DNA of 64,000 nucleotides. Origin: an uncultured Prevotellaceae bacterium. Its GTDB lineage: Bacteria > Bacteroidota > Bacteroidia > Bacteroidales > Bacteroidaceae. Location of the stretch: the NCBI GenBank assembly GCA_900314755.1, contig OMWH01000009.1, positions 124,001-188,000 of the forward strand, read 5' to 3'. The notes below the pieces were generated by a model. The model did no database searches. It saw nothing but the letters and a program-made list of their open reading frames with translations, and was not told where the DNA came from. The first letter of the stretch is position 1; the number at the start of each line of letters is the position of its first letter. Positions 36,518 through 44,310 of the stretch are shown here, in pieces. Made by a program: the position numbers and the translations under genes.

Positions 36518-38031
36518 TATGCTTTATGCCCTCCTATCTGTGCATTGCGCTCTTTGGCTGTGGATCCTTTCTCGAAGTTGAGTCCTCGAAGGATAGAATT
36601 TTTCCCAAAGCGCTGTTTGATCTGTAACTGTACTTCCTGTAGTCGCCGTTCCTTTTCTAACTGCTCCTGCTGCTCTTTTTCCTGTTGTTTCAAAGCCTCA
36701 TAGTCAGTGAACAAGTCCAACTGCTGCGGCTGCACATGCTGGTAGGTCAGCGATGACTCGGCAACGACATGGTTGACACAGATATTCAACCGACGGATGA
36801 GCAAATCAGGATTGACCTGTTGGTCGAAAAGAGCAGCTGCTGCATCCATCAGCATACGTGATGATGAGGTAGGAGTCTCAAAGTTCCATGTTCCATGTGC
36901 GTGCTTAGGAACTTGCTTGCCATAGTAGTTGATAGTGATTTCACCATGATACTTGCCCCGTATCTCTGGACGGGTCAGGCTTTCAGCATCATAACCTACG
37001 GTAAGCACGACCTGGTCTGTCACCATACGCTTAGCAACAAGATCAAGAGCCATTCCTTCAGCCATTTCTTTTGCCACCACCTTTGCCTTCTTAAAATCAT
37101 AGGGTTCCTGGAGTACTTGACCACTGCTAAAGGAGTTCGACTCCGGGCGATATGCCTTAACATCGGCAATGGTGCAAGGCTCCCATCCCCAGGCATGGTC
37201 GATGAGCAGTTCTGCATTAACACCGAAGAGCTGGTAGAGGACCTCTTCACGTTCAAGGGACATACGGGCGAGCTTTCCCATGGTGTCTATACCATACATG
37301 CCGAGCTTATGGGCGATCCCTTTCCCAACTCTCCAGAATTTAGTGATGGGGCGGTAGTCCCAGAGTTCACGGCGGTAAGTCATCTCGTCGAGTTCAGCAA
37401 TGCGGACACCGTCTTGGTCGGCAGGCATCTTCTTAGCAACAATATCCATTGCCACTTTACAGAGATACATATTGGTGCCGATACCTGCGGTAGCAGTAAT
37501 TCCTGTCTGCTTCAACACGTCACGAATCATAGTCATTGCGAGTTCATGGGCAGTCATCTTGTAAAGACGCAGGTAGTTAGTGACATCCATGAACACCTCG
37601 TCGATAGAGTACACATGGATATCCTCAGGAGCAATATACTGGAGATAAACATGATATATCTTGCGGCTGACCTCTATATAATGAGCCATTCGAGGTGGAG
37701 CAGCAAGGTAGTCTACAGCCCAATCGGGATGTGCTTTCAGTTCTAAATCATTATAGGATTTTCCCGTGAGCTTCCGCTGAGGTGATTTACTTTGACGCTC
37801 GTAGTTTACTTCCCGCATCCGCTGAACGACTTCAAACAGACGTGCCCTGCCTCCGATGCCATATGCCTTCAAGCTGGGGGAAACAGCCAGGCAGATGGTT
37901 TTCTCCGTTCTGCTTACATCTGCCACGACAAGATTGGTGGTCAACGGGTCTAGCCCTCTGTCCACACATTCTACAGAAGCGTAAAACGACTTCAGGTCGA
38001 TGGCAACGTATGTCCGGTCTTGTTCCTGCAT
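36517..38031 (-). CDS. Y-family DNA polymerase (UmuC/DinB type)
   Basis: The 504-residue protein has the catalytic [19 protein letters not shown], the second acidic motif [15 protein letters not shown] and the helix-hairpin-helix region [20 protein letters not shown]. It continues to a little-finger domain and a Gln/Glu-rich coiled-coil tail ([18 protein letters not shown]). It should perform error-prone translesion synthesis. The YolD-like gene follows immediately, an arrangement familiar from Firmicutes and mobile DNA, so horizontal acquisition is possible. A -7 box (TATATTTG, minus strand, 38052-38059) lies 20 nt upstream. The rest of the spacer to 38208 holds nothing I recognise. Confidence 0.92.
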   Translation of the reverse strand: MQEQDRTYVAIDLKSFYASVECVDRGLDPLTTNLVVADVSRTEKTICLAVSPSLKAYGIGGRARLFEVVQRMREVNYERQSKSPQRKLTGKSYNDLELKAHPDWAVDYLAAPPRMAHYIEVSRKIYHVYLQYIAPEDIHVYSIDEVFMDVTNYLRLYKMTAHELAMTMIRDVLKQTGITATAGIGTNMYLCKVAMDIVAKKMPADQDGVRIAELDEMTYRRELWDYRPITKFWRVGKGIAHKLGMYGIDTMGKLARMSLEREEVLYQLFGVNAELLIDHAWGWEPCTIADVKAYRPESNSFSSGQVLQEPYDFKKAKVVAKEMAEGMALDLVAKRMVTDQVVLTVGYDAESLTRPEIRGKYHGEITINYYGKQVPKHAHGTWNFETPTSSSRMLMDAAAALFDQQVNPDLLIRRLNICVNHVVAESSLTYQHVQPQQLDLFTDYEALKQQEKEQQEQLEKERRLQEVQLQIKQRFGKNSILRGLNFEKGSTAKERNAQIGGHKA

Positions 38032-38208
38032 CCCTTATTGATTTCGTGCTGCAAATATACAAAGAATTCTCCAAATTCTCCCATAGGTCACGCAAGATAT
38101 TACTAAGCTGTAATCTATCATGTAATGTAAACAATCAGAATTTGAGAATAATGAGGGACAGAGTAATAAATAAAAAATATGGTGAAGTTCTTTTTAAAAT
38201 AATTTGAC

Positions 38209-38313
38209 TATCTTTGCAGAATGAAGACAAAGATTGTATATGCCGTGGTGAGTGACGAGAAGGATGTATATCTGGAAGAACACCATCGCCCGGTATATTC
38301 TAAAGGTATCATC
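38209..38313 (+). pseudogene. Promoter plus about 20-30 codons of a lost gene (glycosyltransferase-like start)
   Basis: TATCTTTG (38209-38216) is followed after 4 nt by an ATG at 38221. It opens in frame MKTKIVYAVVSDEKDVYLEE, then HHRPVYSKG. The first 20 residues resemble the N-terminus of Bacteroidales glycosyltransferases (KIVYxxVSxxKDxYLEQ). They have no role in the signal sequence of the lipoprotein whose frame they join. I read this as the surviving start of a deleted gene. Confidence 0.5.
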
Positions 38314-39159
38314 ATGATGAAAAATATGACAGATTATACAAGGAAAAAGCTATGGCTGCTGACCGTGCTGCTGACCCTGTGCACCCCGACGGTCTTAGCT
38401 GCATGTTCCGACAGCGATAACACCATCAGGCAAGACAGTGGGAAAGTGGCTGAGATCGTGGAGCGCGGCACCCTCCTTATCGGTACCACCGGTGACTACC
38501 GCCCGCTATCCTTCTGTGAGGAAGATGGCACCTATTGGGGCTTCGGCATTGAGATTGCCAGGGAGATTGCCAATGCCTTGGGTGTTGAGACGGAATTTGT
38601 CAAGACCACATGGCCCACGCTGACCGCTGACGTACTAGCAGAGCCTCAGCTCTTCGACCTTGCCATCGGCGGTATTACGATCACCGATGTCCGGAAGGAG
38701 CAGATGCTCATGAGTGAGGGCTATCTTGCCAACGGGAAAACGATTCTCTGCCGTTCCACAGAAGCCGACCGGTACACATCACTGGCAGACATCGACAAGC
38801 CAGAGGTACGTGTGATGGTGAACCCTGGAGGACTGAATGAGAAGTTTGCCAACGAGAATTTAAAGAATGCCACGATTGTCGTTCACCCCAAAAACGAGGA
38901 GATTCCCACACTCATAGCAGAAGGGAAAGCCGACTTGATGATCACCGAGATCACAGAAGCCCCCTATTATGTGCAGACAGACTCCCGGCTCGCTGCCCCT
39001 CTGCTGAACGAACCCTTCACACATGGAGAGATTGGTGTGCTGATGCGGAAAGGACAAGACGACTTGCTGCAGACGGTGAACGATGTCATCCGCCGGATGA
39101 AGCAGGACGGCACCCTTCGTCGCCTGCATGAGAAATACGGACTGGCATACGCCTACTGA
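38314..39159 (+). CDS. Solute-binding lipoprotein, amino-acid/cyclohexadienyl dehydratase-like
   Basis: From the ATG at 38314 the protein has 281 residues. It has a lipoprotein signal (LLTVLLTLCTPTVLAAC) and a type 2 periplasmic-binding fold (GTLLIGTTGDYRPLSF, GFGIEIAREIANAL, FDLAIGGITITDVRK, GEIGVLMRKGQDDLL). Proteins of this subgroup include PheC-like dehydratases and amino-acid-binding proteins. No transporter genes are adjacent. The frame extends back to 38221, but the extra N-terminus looks foreign and would bury the signal peptide. Two downstream kinases carry the same fold as their sensor domains. Confidence 0.85.
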   Translation: MMKNMTDYTRKKLWLLTVLLTLCTPTVLAACSDSDNTIRQDSGKVAEIVERGTLLIGTTGDYRPLSFCEEDGTYWGFGIEIAREIANALGVETEFVKTTWPTLTADVLAEPQLFDLAIGGITITDVRKEQMLMSEGYLANGKTILCRSTEADRYTSLADIDKPEVRVMVNPGGLNEKFANENLKNATIVVHPKNEEIPTLIAEGKADLMITEITEAPYYVQTDSRLAAPLLNEPFTHGEIGVLMRKGQDDLLQTVNDVIRRMKQDGTLRRLHEKYGLAYAY

Positions 39160-39179
39160 ATGATTGTCCCCTGTCAAGC

Positions 39180-39347
39180 GGTGACGGTGACGGTTACAGT
39201 TTAGTGAAATCGTACTGAAAAGGTTGACTATAACTTTTACTATATATATAATATATATATTATATATATAGTAATATAATAAATATACATATTTTATTCG
39301 CATTTTGGGATTCTCATTTTTGGAAAACTGTAACCGTCACCGTCACC
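39180..39347. repeat. 168 bp element bounded by a perfect 23 bp inverted repeat
   Basis: Positions 39180-39202 and 39325-39347 are exact reverse complements; each contains CGGTTACAG or CTGTAACCG and two GGTGAC motifs. The interior is very AT-rich, with a long TATATATA palindrome (about 39241-39270). It contains no ORF. It could be a miniature mobile element, a protein-binding origin-like site or a large hairpin. Confidence 0.85.
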
Positions 39348-39373
39348 ATTTTCATAATAAAAAAAATCGGAAG

Positions 39374-39437
39374 GGAATCAGTTACCGACTGAAGGGGACT
39401 CAGTTACCGACTGAAGGGGACTCAGTTACCGACTGGC
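39374..39437 (+). repeat. 22 bp-period hairpin array downstream of the 23 bp inverted repeat
   Basis: Three copies begin at CAGTTACCGACTG (39379, 39401, 39423). Each forms TCAGT-TACCG-ACTGA, a 5 bp stem with 5 nt loop. It shares the 22 bp period and stem geometry with the arrays at 24.93 and 56.9-57.06 kb. No spacers are present, so this is not a CRISPR. Confidence 0.85.
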
Positions 39438-39474
39438 TTCCTCTTTGTTGGTAAGATTCACCTTATTAATAATA

Positions 39475-39519
39475 GGGGCATTCTGCAGAATACCACGATT
39501 GTGGTATGCGGAATGCCCC
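39475..39519 (+). other. Large interrupted hairpin upstream of the metY promoter
   Basis: GGGGCATTC (39475-39483) pairs with GAATGCCCC (39511-39519), and ATACCAC pairs with GTGGTAT inside. It ends 11 nt before the -33 box of the metY promoter. It could be a regulator-binding palindrome or a terminator remnant. Confidence 0.6.
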
Positions 39520-39529
39520 ATTTGTGCTA

Positions 39530-39560
39530 TTTCCCGTATGCGGATTTCGCCGTACCTTTG
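39530..39560 (+). promoter_or_regulatory. metY-cysK promoter
   Basis: TTTC (39530-39533), a 19 bp spacer and TACCTTTG (39553-39560) match the consensus with one -33 mismatch. The ATG of a small uORF lies only 4 nt downstream. Confidence 0.6.
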
Positions 39561-39564
39561 CACC

Positions 39565-39651
39565 ATGATTAATTCATGTTGCGAAATCAGGCTGCGCCTC
39601 AGCATAGAGCAAGCTCTCTGCGTTCGACTTGCACTGACTTTGCACTCGTGA
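39565..39651 (+). CDS. Candidate leaderless leader peptide with Cys residues upstream of metY
   Basis: The 28-codon ORF starts 4 nt after the -7 box. The peptide begins MINSCCEIRLRLSIEQALCV and ends in LHS before a TGA, with three Cys including an adjacent pair at 5-6. It overlaps an inverted repeat (AGAGCAAGCTCTCT, 39606-39619). It ends 39 nt before metY, the first of two sulfur-assimilation genes. Cys codons in this position suggest cysteine-dependent attenuation, but it could equally be an unused ORF within a promoter region. Confidence 0.35.
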   Translation: MINSCCEIRLRLSIEQALCVRLALTLHS

Positions 39652-39690
39652 TAAAGAAGACTAAGTATTAACATTAAAAAATAAAAGATT

Positions 39691-40980
39691 ATGAGCAACA
39701 AGAAACTACACTTCGAGACATTACAATTGCATGTGGGACAAGAACAACCCGACCCAGCCACTGATGCACGTGCCGTACCCATCTACCAGACGACATCCTA
39801 CGTGTTCCGTAACTCACAACATGCCGCCGACCGTTTCGGACTGCGCGACGCTGGTAACATCTATGGTCGTCTGACCAACTCGACACAGGGTGTGTTCGAG
39901 GATCGTGTCGCAGCCCTAGAGGGTGGTGTCGCAGGACTTGCCGTCGCCAGTGGCGCCGCCGCAGTGACCTACGCCCTGCAGAACATCGCTGGTGCCGGTG
40001 ACCATATCGTTGCCGCCGACAACCTGTATGGCGGCTCTTTCAACCTCATCACCCATACCTTAGCCAATCTGGGTATCTCCAACACCATCGTAAAGGTGAA
40101 CGACCTCACAGCACTGGAGGCTGCCATCCAGCCCAACACCAAGGCAGTGTATGCGGAGACCTTCGGTAACCCCAACTCCGACGTGACGAATATTGAGGCG
40201 GTGGCAGAGGTTGCCCATAAACACCACATCCCCCTGATCATCGACAACACGTTCGGTACTCCGTTTCTCATCCGTCCCATCGAGCACGGTGCCGACATCG
40301 TGGTACACTCCGCCACGAAATTCATTGGCGGACACGGCTCCTCATTAGGTGGTGTCATCGTCGATGGAGGTACCTTCGACTGGAAGGCGAATGCCGACAA
40401 GTTCCCCACGCTGGCAAAGCCAGATCCCTCGTACCATGGTGCCGTCTTCGCTGACGTGGCAGGTGCCGCCGCCTTCGTGACCCGCATCCGTGCCGTCATT
40501 TTACGTGACACCGGTGCAACAATCTCCCCCTTCAATGCGTTTATCTTATTACAGGGACTGGAGACGCTGAGCCTGCGTGTAGAGCGTCACGTGGAGAACG
40601 CCCTGAAGGTGGTAGACTTCCTGAAGAACCATCCGAAAGTGGCAAAGGTGAACCATCCCTCCCTGCCCGACCATGAGGACCATGCCCTCTACCAGAAATA
40701 TTTCCCGAAAGGTGGTGGCAGCATCTTTACTTTCGAGATTAAGGGCGGCGAGAAAGAGGCTTGGAAATTTATTGACTCTTTGGAAATATTCTCCCTGCTT
40801 GCCAACGTTGCTGACGTGAAGAGCTTAGTGATACATCCTTACACCACCACGCACTCACAGATGACACCCGAAGAACTGGAGCAGCAGCACATCACGCCAT
40901 CTACTATCCGTCTCAGTATTGGCACGGAGCATATCGACGACATCATCGACGATCTCCAGCAAGCGTTTGAGAAGATTTAA
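39691..40980 (+). CDS. metY: O-acetylhomoserine sulfhydrylase
   Basis: The 429-residue PLP enzyme of the Cys/Met metabolism family has QTTSYVFRNSQHAADRF, NPNSDVTNIEAVAEVAHKH and the PLP-lysine site VHSATKFIGGHGSSLGGVIVDGG. It also has SLRVERHVENALKV and the C-terminal RLSIGTEHIDDIIDDL. The 429-residue length is typical of MetY, which makes homocysteine from O-acetylhomoserine and sulfide. It pairs functionally with cysK just downstream. A leader of about 125 nt carries a small Cys-containing uORF. Confidence 0.94.
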   Translation: MSNKKLHFETLQLHVGQEQPDPATDARAVPIYQTTSYVFRNSQHAADRFGLRDAGNIYGRLTNSTQGVFEDRVAALEGGVAGLAVASGAAAVTYALQNIAGAGDHIVAADNLYGGSFNLITHTLANLGISNTIVKVNDLTALEAAIQPNTKAVYAETFGNPNSDVTNIEAVAEVAHKHHIPLIIDNTFGTPFLIRPIEHGADIVVHSATKFIGGHGSSLGGVIVDGGTFDWKANADKFPTLAKPDPSYHGAVFADVAGAAAFVTRIRAVILRDTGATISPFNAFILLQGLETLSLRVERHVENALKVVDFLKNHPKVAKVNHPSLPDHEDHALYQKYFPKGGGSIFTFEIKGGEKEAWKFIDSLEIFSLLANVADVKSLVIHPYTTTHSQMTPEELEQQHITPSTIRLSIGTEHIDDIIDDLQQAFEKI

Positions 40981-41060
40981 AGGATTGAAAAATTGAAGAA
41001 TTGAAGGATTGAAGAATTGAAGGATTGAAGAATTGAAGGATTGAAAAATTGAAGTTTAAG
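40981..41060 (+). repeat. TTGAAGAATTGAA tandem repeat between metY and cysK
   Basis: Eighty bases of TTGAAGAATTGAAGG/TTGAAAAATTGAAG copies, with a 16 bp period in the best part, fill the spacer. The core and sense orientation are the same as at 11363-11408. Confidence 0.85.
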
Positions 41061-41072
41061 CATTGAAATATT

Positions 41073-42020
41073 ATGACAAAGATTGCAAAACAACTGACTG
41101 AGCTTATTGGGAGAACTCCCTTGCTCGAACTGAACAACTACTCTGCATCGAAAGGACTGCAGACACCGATCATCGCCAAAGTAGAGTTTTTCAACCCCGG
41201 CGGTAGTGTGAAAGACCGTATCGCCCTCGCCATGATAGAGGACGCAGAGAAGAAAGGACTGCTGAAACCAGGAGCCACCATCATCGAACCCACCAGCGGT
41301 AATACTGGCGTAGGACTCGCCCTCGTCTCCGCCGTCAAGGGTTATAAGCTCATTCTGACGATGCCCGAGACGATGAGTGTGGAGCGTCGCAACCTTGTCA
41401 AGGCATACGGTGCTGAGGTACGGCTGACCAGTGGCAAGGACGGTATGGCAGGTGCTATCCGTGCCGCCGAGGAGTTGCGTGACAGTATTCCCGGCTCCAT
41501 CATCCTGCAGCAGTTTGAGAACCCCGCCAACCCCGCCAAGCACTATGCGACCACAGGTCCTGAGATATGGGCTGACACCGACGGCAAGATTGACATCTTC
41601 GTAGCTGGTGTAGGTACGGGCGGTACTATCTCCGGTATCGGCAAATACCTGAAAGAGCAGAACCCCAACGTAAAGATCATCGCCGTGGAGCCAGCCTCCT
41701 CCCCCGTGCTGAACGGTGGACAGAGCGGTCCGCACAAGATACAGGGTATCGGTGCCGGTTTCGTACCCAAGACCTATGACGCCAGTGTCATTGACGAGGT
41801 ACTGGACATTGACAATGACGATGCCATCCGCACGGGACGTGAGCTCGCCCAGAAAGACGGTCTGCTGGTAGGAATCTCCTCCGGTGCCGCCGCCTATGGT
41901 GCCACCCTCGTCGCCCAGCGTCCGGAGAATGCCGGAAAGACCATCGTCGCCCTGTTGCCGGATACTGGTGAGCGTTACCTGTCGACGGTGCTCTACGCTT
42001 TTGATGAATATCCACTTTAA
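41073..42020 (+). CDS. cysK: Cysteine synthase A
   Basis: The 315-residue PLP enzyme has [12 protein letters not shown], the PLP-lysine in [15 protein letters not shown], the substrate loop [26 protein letters not shown] and [11 protein letters not shown]. It forms cysteine from O-acetylserine and sulfide. It follows metY after a repeat-filled 92 bp spacer, giving a two-gene sulfur operon. A strong terminator follows. Confidence 0.97.
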   Translation: MTKIAKQLTELIGRTPLLELNNYSASKGLQTPIIAKVEFFNPGGSVKDRIALAMIEDAEKKGLLKPGATIIEPTSGNTGVGLALVSAVKGYKLILTMPETMSVERRNLVKAYGAEVRLTSGKDGMAGAIRAAEELRDSIPGSIILQQFENPANPAKHYATTGPEIWADTDGKIDIFVAGVGTGGTISGIGKYLKEQNPNVKIIAVEPASSPVLNGGQSGPHKIQGIGAGFVPKTYDASVIDEVLDIDNDDAIRTGRELAQKDGLLVGISSGAAAYGATLVAQRPENAGKTIVALLPDTGERYLSTVLYAFDEYPL

Positions 42021-42041
42021 AAACTCTTTTTCTTCCACTGC

Positions 42042-42076
42042 CAGCCACGGATGCATGCCATCCGTGGCTGTTTTTA
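42042..42076 (+). terminator. Rho-independent terminator after cysK
   Basis: A perfect 12 bp stem (42042-42053 with 42059-42070) and a 5 nt loop are followed by TTTTTAT. Confidence 0.85.
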
Positions 42077-42094
42077 TAAAAAACAGACAAAAAA

Positions 42095-42126
42095 TTTGGA
42101 ATAATGGCTGAAAAAGCCTATCTTTG
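42095..42126 (+). promoter_or_regulatory. Promoter of the kinase cluster with palindrome around the -7 box
   Basis: TTTG (42095-42098), a 20 bp spacer and TATCTTTG (42119-42126). The -7 box is enclosed by GCCTA and TAGGC half-sites (42116-42131). A third GCCTA lies between it and the start codon, suggesting an operator. Confidence 0.6.
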
Positions 42127-42155
42127 TAGGCAAATAGAATAATAAGCCTACAACA

Positions 42156-44303
42156 ATGAGCCTTCAAAATCTATATAACACATCTTACCGACTACTGACA
42201 CTTGCCATCACAGCCCTTATACCTGTCATGGCGCAAGCACAGGAATCCCATTTCGAAAAGGCATTTGACACCACCCACCTGCTCACCTACCTCATCGCAG
42301 GGATGTTCATTGCCTTTCTCGTCCTTCTGTTTTACAACCGCCTCTACGCTTTCAGAGAACATGAGGGTGACCATGCGCTGAAGAGCCAGAATACCCGTTT
42401 AGGACTTGTCATGCAGGCTGGCAGGCTCCGATTATGGATTTACAATACAGACACGCGGCATTACAGGTTCATTACGGAAGATGGAGACTACTCCCGAGAA
42501 TACAACCCCGTGGAGTTTACCCGTTTCTTTCATTATGATGACTTCGAGAATCTGCGTACCGCCATCTTTGACATTTGTGAAGGGAGAAGGCTGACAGCCA
42601 CCGTGAATCTCCGCAGTAACGAGGATGATGGGAAAGCGCTCAATTATTATGAGACGTACATATCGATTACCAAGAAAGATGCTCGCGGGAATATCCATCA
42701 GCTATTAGGAGTGCAACATGACATCACTGCCGAGCAGGTAAAAAAGAACAACGCCAATGAGATTCTCATGCGCTACCATACCGTCTTCAACTCCTCTTTG
42801 ATTGACGTGTTCTATTATGACAAAGAGGGTGTGTTGAAAGAGATTAACGAAACAGCATGTAACTCTTTAAAAATACATGACAAAAAGGAGTTGTTACAGC
42901 ATAGAGTAGCCTATGATGACAATCCCCTGTTCAACCACATCGACTACCGCCAGACAAGACATACTGTGACCTCTGGCTTCGTGGACTTCGCCAAATACAA
43001 AGGCACGCGGTTCTTAGATGAGGCGTATAAGGACAAGAAACTCTATTACGAGGCATCCATCAACACCATTCATGACAAGCATGGGAATCTGGATGGCATT
43101 TACATCATCGGGCGCGACATCACCGAAATGGTAGAATCGTTCCATCAGCAACAACAAGGTGCCATCCAATTAAAGAAAGCGACACAGCATATCCAGGAAT
43201 ATATTAACAACATCAACTACGCACTTCGCATCAGCAATGTCCGACTGGTTAATTATTACCCGGAAAGCTACACGCTGGATGTGTCAAACATTGTCGGCAA
43301 ACCACAGATACGCCTTTCGCAACTGCGGTGTATCCGTCTTGCCGCACCGCAAGACCGCAGGAAAATCTCCAGTGTGCTGAACCGCATGGACCACCTGAGC
43401 CGCTACCCTATCACCCAGACGATAGCGACAGAGTTTCACGACAAGCAAGGACGACAGTCGTACCTGATGTTCAACCTCATCCCCATCATCAATCGACAAG
43501 GGCAGGTTGAACGTTATTTCGGCATGTGCCTGGAGCAAACAGACATCGTAGAGACCGAGCGCCGGCTTGCCATTGAGACCAAGAAAGCACAAGAGGCAGA
43601 GATGTTGAAAGAATCGTTCCTCACGAACATGAGTTATGAGATAAGGACTCCGCTGACAGCTGTCCTTGGATTCGCAGAACTCTTCGAGCAAGAGCATGAC
43701 GAGAGTGATGAGCCTGTATTTGTCGAAGAGATTAAAAAGAACACCAATTCACTGCTCCAGCTGATTAATGACATTCTGTTCCTTTCACGTCTGGATGCCG
43801 ATATGGTGGAGTTCAAACACGACGAATTTGACTTTGCAGAATATTTTGACGCCTACTGCCAGATGGGTTGGAGCAGTATCCGTCCGAATGTGAAGACATA
43901 CATAGAGAATCCTTATGAGCACCTGGTATTTGAAGGTGATATTGAGCAATTAGGAAAGGCTATCAACATGCTTTGCCAGAATGCGGCTTTCTACACGAAG
44001 GAAGGAAGTGTCCGAGCCAAGTATGAGTATCGAAGAGGAGAGTTAGTTATCAGCATCGAAGACACAGGTGTCGGTATTGATGCAGACAATCTGCCACACG
44101 CCATGGAGCGTTTCAATCGCAACAAGGATGAGGAGCTCTGTGGAACAGGGCTGAACCTGCCTATCATTGAAGCTATTATCCAGAAGATGGGAGGATCCAT
44201 CGAACTGCAGTCAGAAATCGATAAAGGCACGACAGTATGGATTTTCCTCCCCTGTCAGGCAAAGACGGCAGTGAAGAAGAGTGAAATAATCATTAACGAA
44301 TAG
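42156..44303 (+). CDS. Sensor histidine kinase 1 of 4, with Tyr replacing the H-box His
   Basis: The 715-residue protein has an N-terminal signal-like helix, a membrane helix (LLTYLIAGMFIAFLVLLFYN, about 43-62) and about three PAS-like domains (about 85-185, 200-330, 345-470). A HisKA domain and a HATPase_c domain (CQNAAFYT, EDTGVGI, GTGLNLPI) follow. The H-box reads NMSYEIRTPL: the DNA codon at 43635 is TAT, so residue 494 is Tyr instead of the phosphorylated His. It may bind ATP but cannot be a normal autokinase. It is closest to kinase 3 (shared FGFAELFE-type and YEHLV/YQQLV segments), but lacks that protein's periplasmic binding domain. Confidence 0.88.
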   Translation: MSLQNLYNTSYRLLTLAITALIPVMAQAQESHFEKAFDTTHLLTYLIAGMFIAFLVLLFYNRLYAFREHEGDHALKSQNTRLGLVMQAGRLRLWIYNTDTRHYRFITEDGDYSREYNPVEFTRFFHYDDFENLRTAIFDICEGRRLTATVNLRSNEDDGKALNYYETYISITKKDARGNIHQLLGVQHDITAEQVKKNNANEILMRYHTVFNSSLIDVFYYDKEGVLKEINETACNSLKIHDKKELLQHRVAYDDNPLFNHIDYRQTRHTVTSGFVDFAKYKGTRFLDEAYKDKKLYYEASINTIHDKHGNLDGIYIIGRDITEMVESFHQQQQGAIQLKKATQHIQEYINNINYALRISNVRLVNYYPESYTLDVSNIVGKPQIRLSQLRCIRLAAPQDRRKISSVLNRMDHLSRYPITQTIATEFHDKQGRQSYLMFNLIPIINRQGQVERYFGMCLEQTDIVETERRLAIETKKAQEAEMLKESFLTNMSYEIRTPLTAVLGFAELFEQEHDESDEPVFVEEIKKNTNSLLQLINDILFLSRLDADMVEFKHDEFDFAEYFDAYCQMGWSSIRPNVKTYIENPYEHLVFEGDIEQLGKAINMLCQNAAFYTKEGSVRAKYEYRRGELVISIEDTGVGIDADNLPHAMERFNRNKDEELCGTGLNLPIIEAIIQKMGGSIELQSEIDKGTTVWIFLPCQAKTAVKKSEIIINE

Positions 44304-44310
44304 GACGAGT

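Noticed and set aside
36300-38220. Prophage or integrative element around the Y-family polymerase and YolD-like genes
   Set aside because: No integrase, att repeat or phage gene is visible; only the gene pairing hints at transfer.
39241-39290. Replication origin in the TATATA-rich core
   Set aside because: No DnaA-box cluster or replication genes nearby; the AT-rich palindrome alone is not enough.
39374-39437. Possible CRISPR array
   Set aside because: The 22 bp units are contiguous with no unique spacers, and no cas gene is in the window.
40977-42167. 396-codon minus-strand frame
   Set aside because: Antisense to cysK, whose PLP motifs are unmistakable; the opposite frame is Gly/Leu-rich without motifs.
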